From contig JBKJIG010000098.1 in NCBI GenBank assembly GCA_046598415.1, positions 62,001-126,000 on the forward strand: a stretch of DNA of 64,000 bases, given 5' to 3'. This DNA is from VFJZ01 sp046598415. GTDB taxonomy: Bacteria; Actinomycetota; Thermoleophilia; Gaiellales; F1-60-MAGs149. The position numbers and the translations under genes are program-made. Under the pieces are notes generated by a model that searched no databases, was not told the origin of the DNA, and saw nothing but the letters and a program-made list of their open reading frames with translations. This document shows, piece by piece, positions 24,820 to 35,621 of the stretch; position 1 is the first letter of the stretch; every line of letters begins with the position of its first letter.

Positions 24820-25719
24820 CTACTCCGAGAAGCGCTCGAGCGCGACCACGCGCGCCGTCTCGACGAAGGCCTCGGCCGCGCGCGTGCGGACGCGATCGCG
24901 GGCCCACGCGATGCCGATGCGGCGGGCGTCGATGCCCTCCGCCAGCCGCAGCACGAGCGGCGTCATGTCGGAGCTGCCGGGCTCGACCACCAGCCGGCCG
25001 GCGATCGCATGGCCCAGCCCGGCGCCGACGAAGTGCTGCAGCGTCAGGTTGTCGTCGGTGCGGAAGACGACGTCGATGTTGATGCCGAACCGGGCCAGCT
25101 GTGCCTCCACGTCGTCCACCTGCGTCGACGTCTGCCACTCGACCATCGGCAGCCCGTCCAGCATCGCCAGCGGCACCGGCTGGTGCTCGACCAGTTCGGA
25201 GTCGCGCGGCGCGAGCAGCACCCACGGATCGCGCACCAGCTCGAGCGACTCGAAGCGCGGATCGAGGTCGTGGATCAGCGCGAACGCCAGGTCGAGCTCC
25301 CCCGCGAGGACGGCGTCGAGCAGCACCGTCTCGTTCTGATCCTCGAGCAGGCGGATCTCGACCGCCGGTAGATCGGCCCGGAACCGGCGCACCGCCTCGG
25401 GCAGCAGCTGGGCGCCGGCCGACTGGAACGTGCCGATGCGCAGCGTGCCGGCCTCGCCCGCCGCCAGGGCGAGCAGGTCGCCGCGCGCGACGGCGAGGCG
25501 CGCCAGCATGCGCTCGGCGTGCCGCACCAGCACCTGGCCCTGCGGCGTCAGCGAGACCGGACGCGGGCCGCCCGGTCGCTCGACCAGCGCCACGCCGACG
25601 ATGCGCTCGAGCGCCGCGATCTGCTGCGAGACAGCTGACTGTGCGTAACCGAGCTCGTTCGCGGCACGGGAGAACGAGCTCGTGCGGCCAACCGCCACCA
25701 GCGCGCGGAGATGGCGCAT
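24820..25719 (-). CDS. LysR family transcriptional regulator
   Basis: A 299-residue LysR regulator: N-terminal winged helix MRHLRALVAVGRTSSFSRAA, NELGYAQSAVSQQIAALE, then a two-lobed effector-binding domain (about 85-299). The frame continues 14 codons further up; I prefer the ATG at 25717-25719, which begins the conserved helix. Divergent from a small ORF and an EamA transporter gene, so it probably controls that exporter in response to its substrate, as ArgP/LysE-type pairs do (inference). Confidence 0.9.
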   Translation of the reverse strand: MRHLRALVAVGRTSSFSRAANELGYAQSAVSQQIAALERIVGVALVERPGGPRPVSLTPQGQVLVRHAERMLARLAVARGDLLALAAGEAGTLRIGTFQSAGAQLLPEAVRRFRADLPAVEIRLLEDQNETVLLDAVLAGELDLAFALIHDLDPRFESLELVRDPWVLLAPRDSELVEHQPVPLAMLDGLPMVEWQTSTQVDDVEAQLARFGINIDVVFRTDDNLTLQHFVGAGLGHAIAGRLVVEPGSSDMTPLVLRLAEGIDARRIGIAWARDRVRTRAAEAFVETARVVALERFSE

Positions 25720-25840
25720 CTCGATCGCCGAATAACTATCGCCGCCAGTGATCAACATCAATCAAACGTCGCATTGGAATGATCGAGTAAATGGGTGCAC
25801 AATTGAATCAATCACTTATATCGAAAGGCGGCAAGCCCCA
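25720..25840. promoter_or_regulatory. AT-rich divergent promoter region between lysR and the leader ORF
   Basis: Clearly more AT-rich than its surroundings. It contains TAGTTATT on the minus strand near the lysR start and TATATC (25817-25822) on the plus strand about 19 bases before the small ORF. LysR operators are expected here, but no unique T-N11-A site stands out. Confidence 0.45.
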
Positions 25841-25945
25841 ATGGCCGTTCTCGCATTCATCATCTTCACGCTCCTCGTTCTCCCCATCCTCGCAGTTCGC
25901 GCCGGCGCCGACACGTGGCAGCGCAACTCGCACAACTGGACCTGA
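25841..25945 (+). CDS. Possible 34-residue leader peptide or small membrane protein
   Basis: ATG-initiated ORF of 34 codons. Residues 3-19 are strongly hydrophobic and 11 of the first 19 are Leu, Ile or Val; the tail ends in a polar segment with Trp26 and Trp33. Two readings fit: a single-pass micro-membrane protein, or a leader peptide rich in branched-chain codons controlling the EamA gene, because a terminator-like hairpin with TTTT starts eight bases after its stop. The ribosome-binding site is weak. Not recognised as a known family. Confidence 0.4.
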   Translation: MAVLAFIIFTLLVLPILAVRAGADTWQRNSHNWT

Positions 25946-25952
25946 TCTCCCT

Positions 25953-26014
25953 GCTGATCGCGGCGCGTCGGCCGTCCACCCACCCGTCCACAAGGCGCGT
26001 CGCGATCAGCTTTT
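25953..26014 (+). terminator. Terminator-like hairpin between leader ORF and EamA gene
   Basis: Arms GCTGATCGCG (25953-25962) and CGCGATCAGC (26001-26010), extended after one mismatch by CGCG (25964-25967) with CGCG (25996-25999), and followed directly by TTTT (26011-26014). This is the best T-tailed intrinsic-terminator shape in the window, yet it lies upstream of the transporter, so it may be an attenuator. Confidence 0.6.
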
Positions 26015-26028
26015 CTCTCCATCCCCGA

Positions 26029-26064
26029 GGTGCCGGCCGCATCCACCCGCTTGCGGCCGGCGCC
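26029..26064 (+). promoter_or_regulatory. Hairpin just upstream of the EamA ribosome-binding site
   Basis: Arms GGTGCCGGCCGC (26029-26040) and GCGGCCGGCGCC (26053-26064), 12 pairs with one G-U, immediately before the AGGGGGAG sequence that precedes the ATG. Could be part of an attenuation switch or restrict ribosome access. Confidence 0.45.
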
Positions 26065-26084
26065 AAGGGGGAGCAGCGCTAGCC

Positions 26085-27017
26085 ATGCGCACCGGTTACG
26101 CCATGGTCTCGCTCGCAGCGTTGCTCTTCGCCGCCAACGGCCCCATCTCGATCGTCCTCATCGACGGTGGCCTTTCGGCGCGATACGTCGTCACCGGCCG
26201 CCTGCTGGGCATGGTGCTGGTGCTGCTCACGTGGGCGGTCGTCAAGTACCGCGACCACCTGCGGTTCAGCCGCCGCGAGCTGCTCGAGCTCGCGTTCTTC
26301 GGCATTGCCGGGCTGGCCTTGATGCAGTGGACGTACGCCGAGGCGATCGCGCGCGTCGACATCGGCCTCGTGCTGATGATCGAGTACATGGCACCGTTCC
26401 TGATCGCGCTCTACTCGTGGGTGTTGTGGCGCCACCGGCAGCAGCGCGCAGTCTGGGTCTCCGCGTTGATCGCGATCGCGGGCCTGACGATGGTACTGGA
26501 CGTCGGCGGCGACTCGTTCGCGCGGCTGTCCGGCCCGGGCCTCGTGTTCTCAGTGACGACGTGCCTGATCTTCTCGTACTACGCCACGCACGCCTCGAAG
26601 CTGCTGCGCGAGCGACCGCCCCAGGTCGTGCTCGGCCTCGGCGGGCTGTTCGCCGTCGTCTTCTGGAGCCTCACGCTGGCGCCGATCTGGCACTACCCGA
26701 TGAGCGTCGTGGACTCTCAGGTGGCGCTGGGCGGAAATCTCGGCGGCAGCCTCTCGGGCATCGTGCTCGTCATCCTCGGGGCGATCGTGGGCACGGCGAT
26801 CCCGTTCGCCCTGTTCCTCACCGGCGTCGGCCGGATCGGACCGACGCGCAGCGCGATCGTGCTGATGCTCGAGTCGGTGATGGCGATCGCGATCTCGTGG
26901 GCGTGGCTGCGCCAGTCGCTGACGCCGGTGCAGGTCGCCGGCGGCCTCGTCGTCGTGGGCGCGGTGCTGCTGCTGCAGGTGGCGCGCCAGAAGCAGCCGG
27001 TCGTCCAAAGCTTGTAA
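26085..27017 (+). CDS. EamA (DMT superfamily) transporter
   Basis: A 310-residue drug/metabolite-type exporter with ten predicted transmembrane helices in two EamA repeats (about 1-140 and 150-300). The start ATG has an AGGGGGAG 10-18 bases upstream. EamA proteins export amino acids or small metabolites; the substrate is unknown, but the divergent LysR gene and the leader ORF suggest an amino-acid-like substrate. It is paralogous to the convergent EamA gene 90 bases away (shared GGDSxxxLSxxGLVF and RHPPQ/RPPQVVLG-type segments). Confidence 0.88.
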   Translation: MRTGYAMVSLAALLFAANGPISIVLIDGGLSARYVVTGRLLGMVLVLLTWAVVKYRDHLRFSRRELLELAFFGIAGLALMQWTYAEAIARVDIGLVLMIEYMAPFLIALYSWVLWRHRQQRAVWVSALIAIAGLTMVLDVGGDSFARLSGPGLVFSVTTCLIFSYYATHASKLLRERPPQVVLGLGGLFAVVFWSLTLAPIWHYPMSVVDSQVALGGNLGGSLSGIVLVILGAIVGTAIPFALFLTGVGRIGPTRSAIVLMLESVMAIAISWAWLRQSLTPVQVAGGLVVVGAVLLLQVARQKQPVVQSL

Positions 27018-27049
27018 CGATCGTCGCGAGGGAGTAGGGTAGACGAACC

Positions 27050-27103
27050 GGCGCGGCGAGCGCCGCGCCCGAGCCACCTCCGCCACGACACGCTCGCCGC
27101 GCC
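27050..27103. terminator. Bidirectional hairpin between convergent EamA genes
   Basis: A 13-base arm (27050-27062, beginning GGCGCGGCG) is perfectly complementary to 27091-27103; inside, 27050-27058 can also pair with 27061-27069. This gives two alternative strong hairpins in the gap between two converging genes, as expected for a shared terminator. Confidence 0.6.
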
Positions 27104-27107
27104 GCGT

Positions 27108-28046
27108 CTAGACCAGGACCGACTCGGCCTGCCGTGACCGCAGCATCTGCACCGCGCTCACCGCCGTGAACACGACGACGCAGCCCAGCACCTGCAACGC
27201 CGTCAGCCGCTGGTCGATCCAGAACCACGCGGCGATCACCGCGACGACCGGCTCGATCGTGCCGCTCAGCAACCCGAGGGTCGGACCGACCCGGCCGATG
27301 CCGACCAGGTAGAGCGCGTACGGCAGCGCGGTGCCGAACAGCATCGACCACAGCAACACGAGCACCCCTGGTAGCTCGATCGACGAGAGGTTGCCGCCGA
27401 GCGGCATGCTCTCCGTCAGGATCGCCGTCGGGAACTCCCAGACCGGTGCGAAACTGAGTGCCCAGAAGATCGCGGCGGCCGGTGCCGCGACGCCGAGCAC
27501 GATCTGCGGCGGGTGCCGGTGCACGAGCCGTTCGCCGTGCAGCGCGTAGTACGCGAACATCACGGCCAGCAGCCCGGCGAACACGAGGCCCGCGACCGAC
27601 AGGTCGTCGAGCGAGTCGCCGCCCAGCCCGACGGCGAGGCCCAGTCCGGCCAGCGCCACGCCCATCAGCACCCAGACGACCCGGGGCTGGCGCTCGTGTC
27701 GGACCAACAGGCACCACAGCGCGCTCAGCAGCGCCGCCGTGTAGCCGATCGTCAGCACCACGCCGACGTCGAGGCGCGCGATCGCCGACGTCAGCGCCCA
27801 CTGCAGCACGGCGATGCCCGCGATGCCGAACACGAGCAGCATCGCGAGCGGCCTGCCGCGGGGGAACCCGGTGCCGGGCCGCAGCAGCGCCCAGGCGAGG
27901 AAGATCACGGCGACGGCCGTCATCCGGGCGAGCGCCAGATCTTCCGACGGCAGACGCTCGTCGATCAGCACGCGCGAGAGCGGCTGGTTCACCCCGTACA
28001 GCGCGCCGGCGGCGGGAACGAGCAGGTAGTCGGTACGGAAGGGCAC
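27108..28046 (-). CDS. EamA (DMT superfamily) transporter, second paralogue
   Basis: A 312-residue ten-helix exporter paralogous to the neighbouring EamA gene; conserved positions include VNQPLSRVLIDERLPSED at the N terminus, VGVVLTIGYTAALL and GIGRVGPTLGLLSGTIEPVVA. GTG start. It is separated from the upstream clpC by a very long hairpin, so it probably has its own promoter between 28047 and 28124, though none is obvious. No regulator gene is adjacent on its side. Substrate unknown. Confidence 0.87.
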   Translation of the reverse strand: MPFRTDYLLVPAAGALYGVNQPLSRVLIDERLPSEDLALARMTAVAVIFLAWALLRPGTGFPRGRPLAMLLVFGIAGIAVLQWALTSAIARLDVGVVLTIGYTAALLSALWCLLVRHERQPRVVWVLMGVALAGLGLAVGLGGDSLDDLSVAGLVFAGLLAVMFAYYALHGERLVHRHPPQIVLGVAAPAAAIFWALSFAPVWEFPTAILTESMPLGGNLSSIELPGVLVLLWSMLFGTALPYALYLVGIGRVGPTLGLLSGTIEPVVAVIAAWFWIDQRLTALQVLGCVVVFTAVSAVQMLRSRQAESVLV

Positions 28047-28053
28047 GAGAGAA

Positions 28054-28111
28054 CCGGGCCGTAGTGTCTCACGGCGGGGCGTTCGCCCGTTCGCGAGACC
28101 CTACGGCCCGG
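28054..28111 (-). terminator. Nested long hairpin after clpC
   Basis: Outer arms CCGGGCCGTAG (28054-28064) and CTACGGCCCGG (28101-28111), then GTCTC (28066-28070) with GAGAC (28095-28099), then an inner GGGCG-TT-CGCCC. On the minus strand it begins 14 bases after the clpC stop and is followed by TTCTCTC, a convincing terminator that insulates clpC from the EamA gene. Confidence 0.7.
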
Positions 28112-28124
28112 CGTCCCCCAGTTG

Positions 28125-30656
<2,532 letters not shown>

Positions 30657-30935
30657 GCCTAGCCCTCCTTTCGCGGTTCACCCGCGCGGCGGGCGGACCC
30701 TAGTGCCGCCACGCCCGCGGGACGTTGTGCCAGTCCCGAGTCAGCGCGCGGAGGCGTGATTTCGTGACGCATCTCTGCACTCCGTCGACCGTCGGTGGTG
30801 GCGGAGTGTACCACGCGGCCCCGGCCCCCACGCGCCCGGCTCCGAGGTGCTTTGAAAAGCGTCTGCATGTTCATTTCACGGCTTCCATCGGCACCGTACA
30901 GGACGCCCTTGAGCGAGCCCCGCGATGGCGTCGGG

Positions 30936-30941
30936 TACCCT
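30936..30941 (+). promoter_or_regulatory. -10-like hexamer of the tandem protease gene
   Basis: TACCCT ending six bases before the ATG at 30948. Confidence 0.35.
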
Positions 30942-30947
30942 CCGGCG

Positions 30948-33581
30948 ATGCGCCGCCCCCTGCTCGCCCTCGTCCTCCTCCTGTGCGCCGTGGCTCCGGC
31001 AACGGCAGCGGCGTCACGGTCGACGGGCGGCGCTCCCGTTTCCACCGGCACCCATCCGTCGGTCGTGCTGGTCGAGGGTGCCGACATCTTCGGCGACACC
31101 GAGTCGTGCACCGGCGTCCTGATCGCCAAGCGCACCGTCGTCACGTCGGTGACCTGCGTCTTCTTCATCGACCTCGACGCGGCGCAGGTGATCGTCGGCC
31201 GCACCAGCCGGGCGGCCGACAACGGCAAGGCGATTCCGATCGCCGGCTTCGACGTGCCCCCCACCCTCGACCTCGGCCCGCCCGCCCGCGGCGACGTGAT
31301 TCGCATCCAGCTCGCTGCCGACGCGCCCGCGACACCGGCGCCGCTGGCCACCTCAGGCACCGTCGTGGCAGGAGCGACCGGCACGCTGGTCAGCTGGGGT
31401 GCCGTGAACGCCGACGGCGCCGCGCCCAACCTGCCGCAGGAGCTGCCGATGGTCGTCGGCACCGACGCCTCCTGCACCGCGTCGTGGGGCCGTGCGATCA
31501 CGACCACCGAGACCTTCTGCGCGACGGGCGTGACGCCCGGCACCGGCACCTGCCTGGGCGACTCCGGCGCGCCGCTGCTCACCTCGACGCCACAGGGCGA
31601 CCGCGTGCTCGGCATCGTCTCGTCGCAGGCCGGCTGTCCCGACGCGACGCTGCCCACCACGTTCGCGCGGCTCAGCGCTAACCCGCTGCGCGCGTTCCTG
31701 GCCTCCCCCGAGTCGGTGGCGGTGCCGGAGCAGATCTCCGAGACCACCCTCCACGGCCAGCCCTGGGTGCGCGGCGCCGTGCGCTGCGACCCGGGCCAGT
31801 GGGCGAGCAAGAGCAAGGTGCGCTTCAGCTACGCCTGGTTCCGCGACCTCGAGCTGCTGCCGAAGGAGACGAAGGCGCGGCGCCGCCTGACGATCGCCGA
31901 CCGCGGCACGCAGGTGACGTGCGTCGTGATCGCCGAGAACGCGGCGGGCGCGAACTTCGGCGTCGCCGGGTTCCCGACCGTCGGCGCTCGCAAGCCCGTC
32001 ACCGACACGACGGCGCCGCGGATCAAGAGCGCCCGCGGTGCCTGTCGCGGCAGCAGGTGCACCGTGACGGTGCGCGCCACCGACGCGTCGGGCATTCGCC
32101 GCGTCGAGCTCGGCGTGCGATCGAGTCGCGGCGTCCAGCTGCTCACGATGTCGCGGAAGCGCAGGACGTTCACCATCTCGCTGCCGCGGCGCCAGCACGA
32201 GCTGCTCGTGATCGCGACCGACAACAGGGGCAACGAGTCGAAGCCGTTCCGCCGCACACTGACGACGGCCGGCAGCCTCGCCCGTGCGCGCCACCCGCGC
32301 GTCATCGGTGGGACGACGGCGAACGCGGCCGATTACCCGTTCATCGGCGCGCTCATCTCCCGCGCGGTCGACCCCGGCGCCGGCCAGTCGTGCACCGGCT
32401 CGTTGATCGCGCCCACGCTGTTCCTCACCGCCGCGCACTGCGTGGCCGACACCAACGCGTCCGACTGGGACGTGCTGTTCGGCCAGACGGCGCTGTCGGG
32501 CACCGGCGGTCAGCGCATCCCGGTCACCAGCCTGTCGTGGAATCCGGCCTTCACCGAGGAGCTGATCGGCTCCGACGTCGCCATCGTGCACCTCGCCCGC
32601 GCCCCGGTCGCACCGGTCGCGCCCGTCGCGCTGATCGACCAGGCACACGCCGCGGCTGCCGCTCCGGGCGCCTCGGCGCGCGTGCTCGGCTGGGGCGCCA
32701 CCCGCCTCGACGACGAGGTGCAGATCATGCCCGACGACCTGCGCACCGCCGTGCTCACTCTGCGCGACGATCCCACCTGTGCCGCCGGCGCCGGGTTCCC
32801 GTACGCGGGCGCCACGATGATGTGCGCCGTCGCCGGGCCGTCCGGCCAGGGCACGTGCTTCGGCGACTCCGGCGGGCCGCTGCTGGTCGACGGCGGCGTG
32901 GGCGGCGTGCTGCTCGCGGGCGTCACCAGCTGGGGTCTCGTGTGCGGTTCGGTGATCTCGCCGAACGTCTTCGCCGACGTGCTGGCGCTGCGGTCGTGGA
33001 TCGACTCGGCACCGCCGCCCGCGCCCATCCGCACCGGCAGCGTCTACGTCAGCGGCCCCCCGCACGTGGGCCGTTTCATCCACTGCGTCGCCCAGGTCAC
33101 CGGCGCCACCTCCGTCGCCGTCAAGTGGCGCCGGGCCGGCGTGCCCATCGCCCACGGCGTGAGCTACCGCGTGCGTCGCGCCGATGCCGGCGCGGCCATG
33201 ACCTGCACCGTCACCGCGCGCAACCGCGGCGGTGCCGTGCACGCCGGCTCGCAGCCGGTCGTGATCGGCGCCGACCTTGGTTCCGACCGCCGCGCTCCCA
33301 CGCTGACGCGGCCCGATATCCGCTGCACGCAGCAGCTCGGCGACGCCGTGTTGTGCAACGTCCGCACCAAGGCCAACGACCGCAACGGCATCGCCGCCGT
33401 CGCCTTCCTGGTCGCCGCCGACGACAGGCCGCTGCGCTGGGTGCACGGCGCGTCCGAGAACGGCGAGCTGTGGCAGGCGCACCTGCCTACGGCCCGCCGC
33501 TACACGGTCGTCGCCCGGGCGGTCGACGAGGCGGGGAACATCACGCGCGCCTCCCGCACGGCGAACACGTCGCTCGGCTGA
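30948..33581 (+). CDS. Secreted protease with inactive and active trypsin domains
   Basis: An 877-residue exported protein. A signal peptide ends near AATAAA (about 22). Residues 35-255 form a trypsin-like domain with Asp116 and Ser206 (CLGDSGAP) but Thr69 in place of the catalytic His (TSVTC). Then come an Ig-like/bacterial-repeat segment (about 265-440), a typical activation site RVIGG (451-455), and a second trypsin domain with an intact triad: His497 (LTAAHC), Asp543 (GSDVAIVHL), Ser641 (CFGDSGGP). A C-terminal Ig-like region (about 675-877) ends the protein. The ATG at 30948 is chosen for the signal peptide; the frame is open 51 codons upstream. Substrates unknown. Confidence 0.88.
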   Translation: MRRPLLALVLLLCAVAPATAAASRSTGGAPVSTGTHPSVVLVEGADIFGDTESCTGVLIAKRTVVTSVTCVFFIDLDAAQVIVGRTSRAADNGKAIPIAGFDVPPTLDLGPPARGDVIRIQLAADAPATPAPLATSGTVVAGATGTLVSWGAVNADGAAPNLPQELPMVVGTDASCTASWGRAITTTETFCATGVTPGTGTCLGDSGAPLLTSTPQGDRVLGIVSSQAGCPDATLPTTFARLSANPLRAFLASPESVAVPEQISETTLHGQPWVRGAVRCDPGQWASKSKVRFSYAWFRDLELLPKETKARRRLTIADRGTQVTCVVIAENAAGANFGVAGFPTVGARKPVTDTTAPRIKSARGACRGSRCTVTVRATDASGIRRVELGVRSSRGVQLLTMSRKRRTFTISLPRRQHELLVIATDNRGNESKPFRRTLTTAGSLARARHPRVIGGTTANAADYPFIGALISRAVDPGAGQSCTGSLIAPTLFLTAAHCVADTNASDWDVLFGQTALSGTGGQRIPVTSLSWNPAFTEELIGSDVAIVHLARAPVAPVAPVALIDQAHAAAAAPGASARVLGWGATRLDDEVQIMPDDLRTAVLTLRDDPTCAAGAGFPYAGATMMCAVAGPSGQGTCFGDSGGPLLVDGGVGGVLLAGVTSWGLVCGSVISPNVFADVLALRSWIDSAPPPAPIRTGSVYVSGPPHVGRFIHCVAQVTGATSVAVKWRRAGVPIAHGVSYRVRRADAGAAMTCTVTARNRGGAVHAGSQPVVIGADLGSDRRAPTLTRPDIRCTQQLGDAVLCNVRTKANDRNGIAAVAFLVAADDRPLRWVHGASENGELWQAHLPTARRYTVVARAVDEAGNITRASRTANTSLG

Positions 33582-33598
33582 TCGCGGCGCCATCCCGG

Positions 33599-33629
33599 TG
33601 ACGCATTCGTGCCAGGCACGGATGCGTCA
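33599..33629. repeat. REP-like palindrome, GTGCCAGGCAC core
   Basis: Arms TGACGCAT (33599-33606) and ATGCGTCA (33622-33629) enclose CGTGCCAGGCACG with one T-G mismatch, making a 31-base near-palindrome in the 65-base gap between the convergent protease and lysS genes. The core recurs at 58273-58289 and 58305-58329. It may work as a bidirectional terminator. Confidence 0.7.
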
Positions 33630-33646
33630 GGCCGTCACGCTGGGCG

Positions 33647-35068
33647 TCAGGGACGACGGTCGCGCATGGCCGGGAAGAGCACGACCTCGCGGATCGACGC
33701 AGTGCCCGCGAGGAGCATGACGACGCGGTCGATACCGACCCCGAGGCCGCCGGTGGGCGGCATGCCGTAGCCGAGCGCGTTCACGTAGTCGTCGTCGATC
33801 GGATGCGCCTCGGCGTCGCCCGCGCGACCCATCTGCGCCTGCTCCTCGAAGCGCGCCTGCTGCTCGTCGGGGTCGTTCAGCTCGGAGTAGCCGTTGCCGA
33901 TCTCCATGCCGCCGCAGAACGCCTCGAACCGCTCGGTGAGCGTCGGGTCGCCCGGCATCTGCCGTGACAGCGGGGACAGCTCGACCGGGTAGTCGACCAG
34001 GAAGATCGGCTGGATCAGGTGCGGCTCGATGAAGTGCGATAGCGCGTGGTCGACCAGCTGCGCCCACGTCTTGTCGGCGCCCGTCTCGAGGCCCTTCGCG
34101 TCGAGCGCGACCCGCAGCCGCGGCTCGTCGCGCGGCCCCGCGAACGGGTCGAAGCCGAGGTGCTCGGCCAGCGCACCGCCCAGCGGCAGCCGGCGCCAGG
34201 GCGGCTTCAGATCGATCGTCTCGCCCTTCCACACCACCTCGGTGGTGCCGAGCGCCTCCTGCGCGGCGAAGGCGACCATCTCCTCCGTCATGCGCATGAC
34301 GTCTTCGTAGTCGGCGTACGCCTCGTACGTCTCGAGCATCGTGAACTCGGGGTTGTGCTTGTACGACACGCCCTCGTTGCGGAAGTCCTTGCCCAGCTCG
34401 TAGACCTTCTCGAGCCCGCCGACGATGAGCCGCTTCAGGTACAGCTCGGTGGCGATGCGCAGGTACAGGTCGCGGCCGAGCTCGTTGTGATGCGTGGTGA
34501 ACGGCCGGGCCAGCGCGCCGCCGTAGAGCGGCTGCAGCACGGGCGTCTCGACCTCGAGGAAGCCGCGCTCGTCGAGGAACCGCCGGAACGCCGAGACGGC
34601 GCGCGACCGCACGGCGAACAGCTCGCGGCTCTCGGGCGACATCAGCAGGTCGAGGTAGCGCTGGCGGTAGCGCACCTCGACGTCGGACAGCCCGTGCCAC
34701 GTGTCGGGCAGCGACTGCCGGTTCGGCGCCAGCAGCTCGAAGCCCGTCACGCGCAGCGACAGCTCGCCGCGGCGGGTGGTGATCGCCTCGCCCTCGACGC
34801 CGACCACATCGCCGAGCGAGATACCACCGACGCGCTCGAACAGCTCCGCGTCGAGCACGTCGGCCGCTGCCAGCAGCTGCAGCCGTCCGGACCGATCGAC
34901 AAGGTCGAGGAACACGAGCTTACCCTGGCCGCGCCGCGCCATCACGCGACCGGCCAGGCGGTAGCTCGTGCCCGACTCGGCGCCGGCCTCGAGGCCCTCG
35001 TGGGCGGCGCGGAGGTCGGCGATCGCGGTGCGTCCCGCGAACCGGTGCGGGAGCGCGTGGTAGCTCAC
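33647..35068 (-). CDS. lysS: Lysyl-tRNA synthetase, class II
   Basis: A 473-residue class II synthetase: N-terminal OB-fold (about 35-115) and catalytic domain with motif 1 (RRFLDERGFLEVETPVLQP), motif 2 (GKDFRNEGVSYKHNPEFTM) and motif 3 (GMPPTGGLGVGIDRVVM). Charges tRNA-Lys. GTG start five bases after the greA stop, so the two genes form an operon. Full length. Confidence 0.96.
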   Translation of the reverse strand: MSYHALPHRFAGRTAIADLRAAHEGLEAGAESGTSYRLAGRVMARRGQGKLVFLDLVDRSGRLQLLAAADVLDAELFERVGGISLGDVVGVEGEAITTRRGELSLRVTGFELLAPNRQSLPDTWHGLSDVEVRYRQRYLDLLMSPESRELFAVRSRAVSAFRRFLDERGFLEVETPVLQPLYGGALARPFTTHHNELGRDLYLRIATELYLKRLIVGGLEKVYELGKDFRNEGVSYKHNPEFTMLETYEAYADYEDVMRMTEEMVAFAAQEALGTTEVVWKGETIDLKPPWRRLPLGGALAEHLGFDPFAGPRDEPRLRVALDAKGLETGADKTWAQLVDHALSHFIEPHLIQPIFLVDYPVELSPLSRQMPGDPTLTERFEAFCGGMEIGNGYSELNDPDEQQARFEEQAQMGRAGDAEAHPIDDDYVNALGYGMPPTGGLGVGIDRVVMLLAGTASIREVVLFPAMRDRRP

Positions 35069-35073
35069 GCCCG

Positions 35074-35544
35074 CTACGCGGCCTTGATGGAGACGATCTT
35101 CACCTTGATCGGACCGCCCGGCGTGACGACGTCGACCGTCTCGCCCTTCTTGTGCCCGATGATGGCGCGGCCGATCGGCGACTCGTTGGAGAGGCGGTTC
35201 TCGTCCGGGTCGGACTCGGCGGAGCCGACCAGCTGGTACGTGGCCTTGCCGGCGGGCGTCTCGAGGGTGATCATCGATCCGAGCGCCACGGAGTCAGTCG
35301 AGACCTCTTCGGCGTCGATCACGGTGGCGTCGCGGAGACGCTCCTCGAGCTGCGCGATCTTGGCCTCGAGCATGGCCTGTTCGTTCTTGGCGTCGTCGTA
35401 CTCGGAGTTCTCGGAGATGTCGCCGAACTCGCGGGCCTCCTTGATGCGCTCGGCCACCTCGCGGCGGCGCACCGTGGACATCTCCTCGATCTCTGCCTTC
35501 AGCTTCTCGAACCCTTCACGGGTGAGGACGACTTCCTTAGCCAC
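35074..35544 (-). CDS. greA: Transcription elongation factor GreA
   Basis: Rescues backtracked RNA polymerase by stimulating transcript cleavage. 156 residues: N-terminal antiparallel coiled coil (about 1-75) with the acidic tip (GDISENSEYDDAKNEQA) and the C-terminal domain with GHKKGETVDVVTPGG. The frame extends to an ATG at 35581-35583, but the GTG at 35542-35544 matches the family N terminus and has GAGG eight bases upstream. First gene of greA-lysS; divergent from dusB. Confidence 0.95.
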   Translation of the reverse strand: MAKEVVLTREGFEKLKAEIEEMSTVRRREVAERIKEAREFGDISENSEYDDAKNEQAMLEAKIAQLEERLRDATVIDAEEVSTDSVALGSMITLETPAGKATYQLVGSAESDPDENRLSNESPIGRAIIGHKKGETVDVVTPGGPIKVKIVSIKAA

Positions 35545-35608
35545 TTCACAACCTCGAATAGACGCAACGTCGAACGGCGCCATCGGGCGCCGTCATCGGG
35601 GCGAATGA

Positions 35609-35614
35609 TAGCCT
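35609..35614 (+). promoter_or_regulatory. -10-like hexamer of dusB
   Basis: TAGCCT ending seven bases before the GTG start at 35622. Confidence 0.35.
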
Positions 35615-35621
35615 GGGAGCC

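Noticed and set aside
30657..30947. HspR/CtsR-type heat-shock sites upstream of clpC
   Set aside because: No convincing inverted repeat of either class was found; only the strong Shine-Dalgarno sequence is clear.
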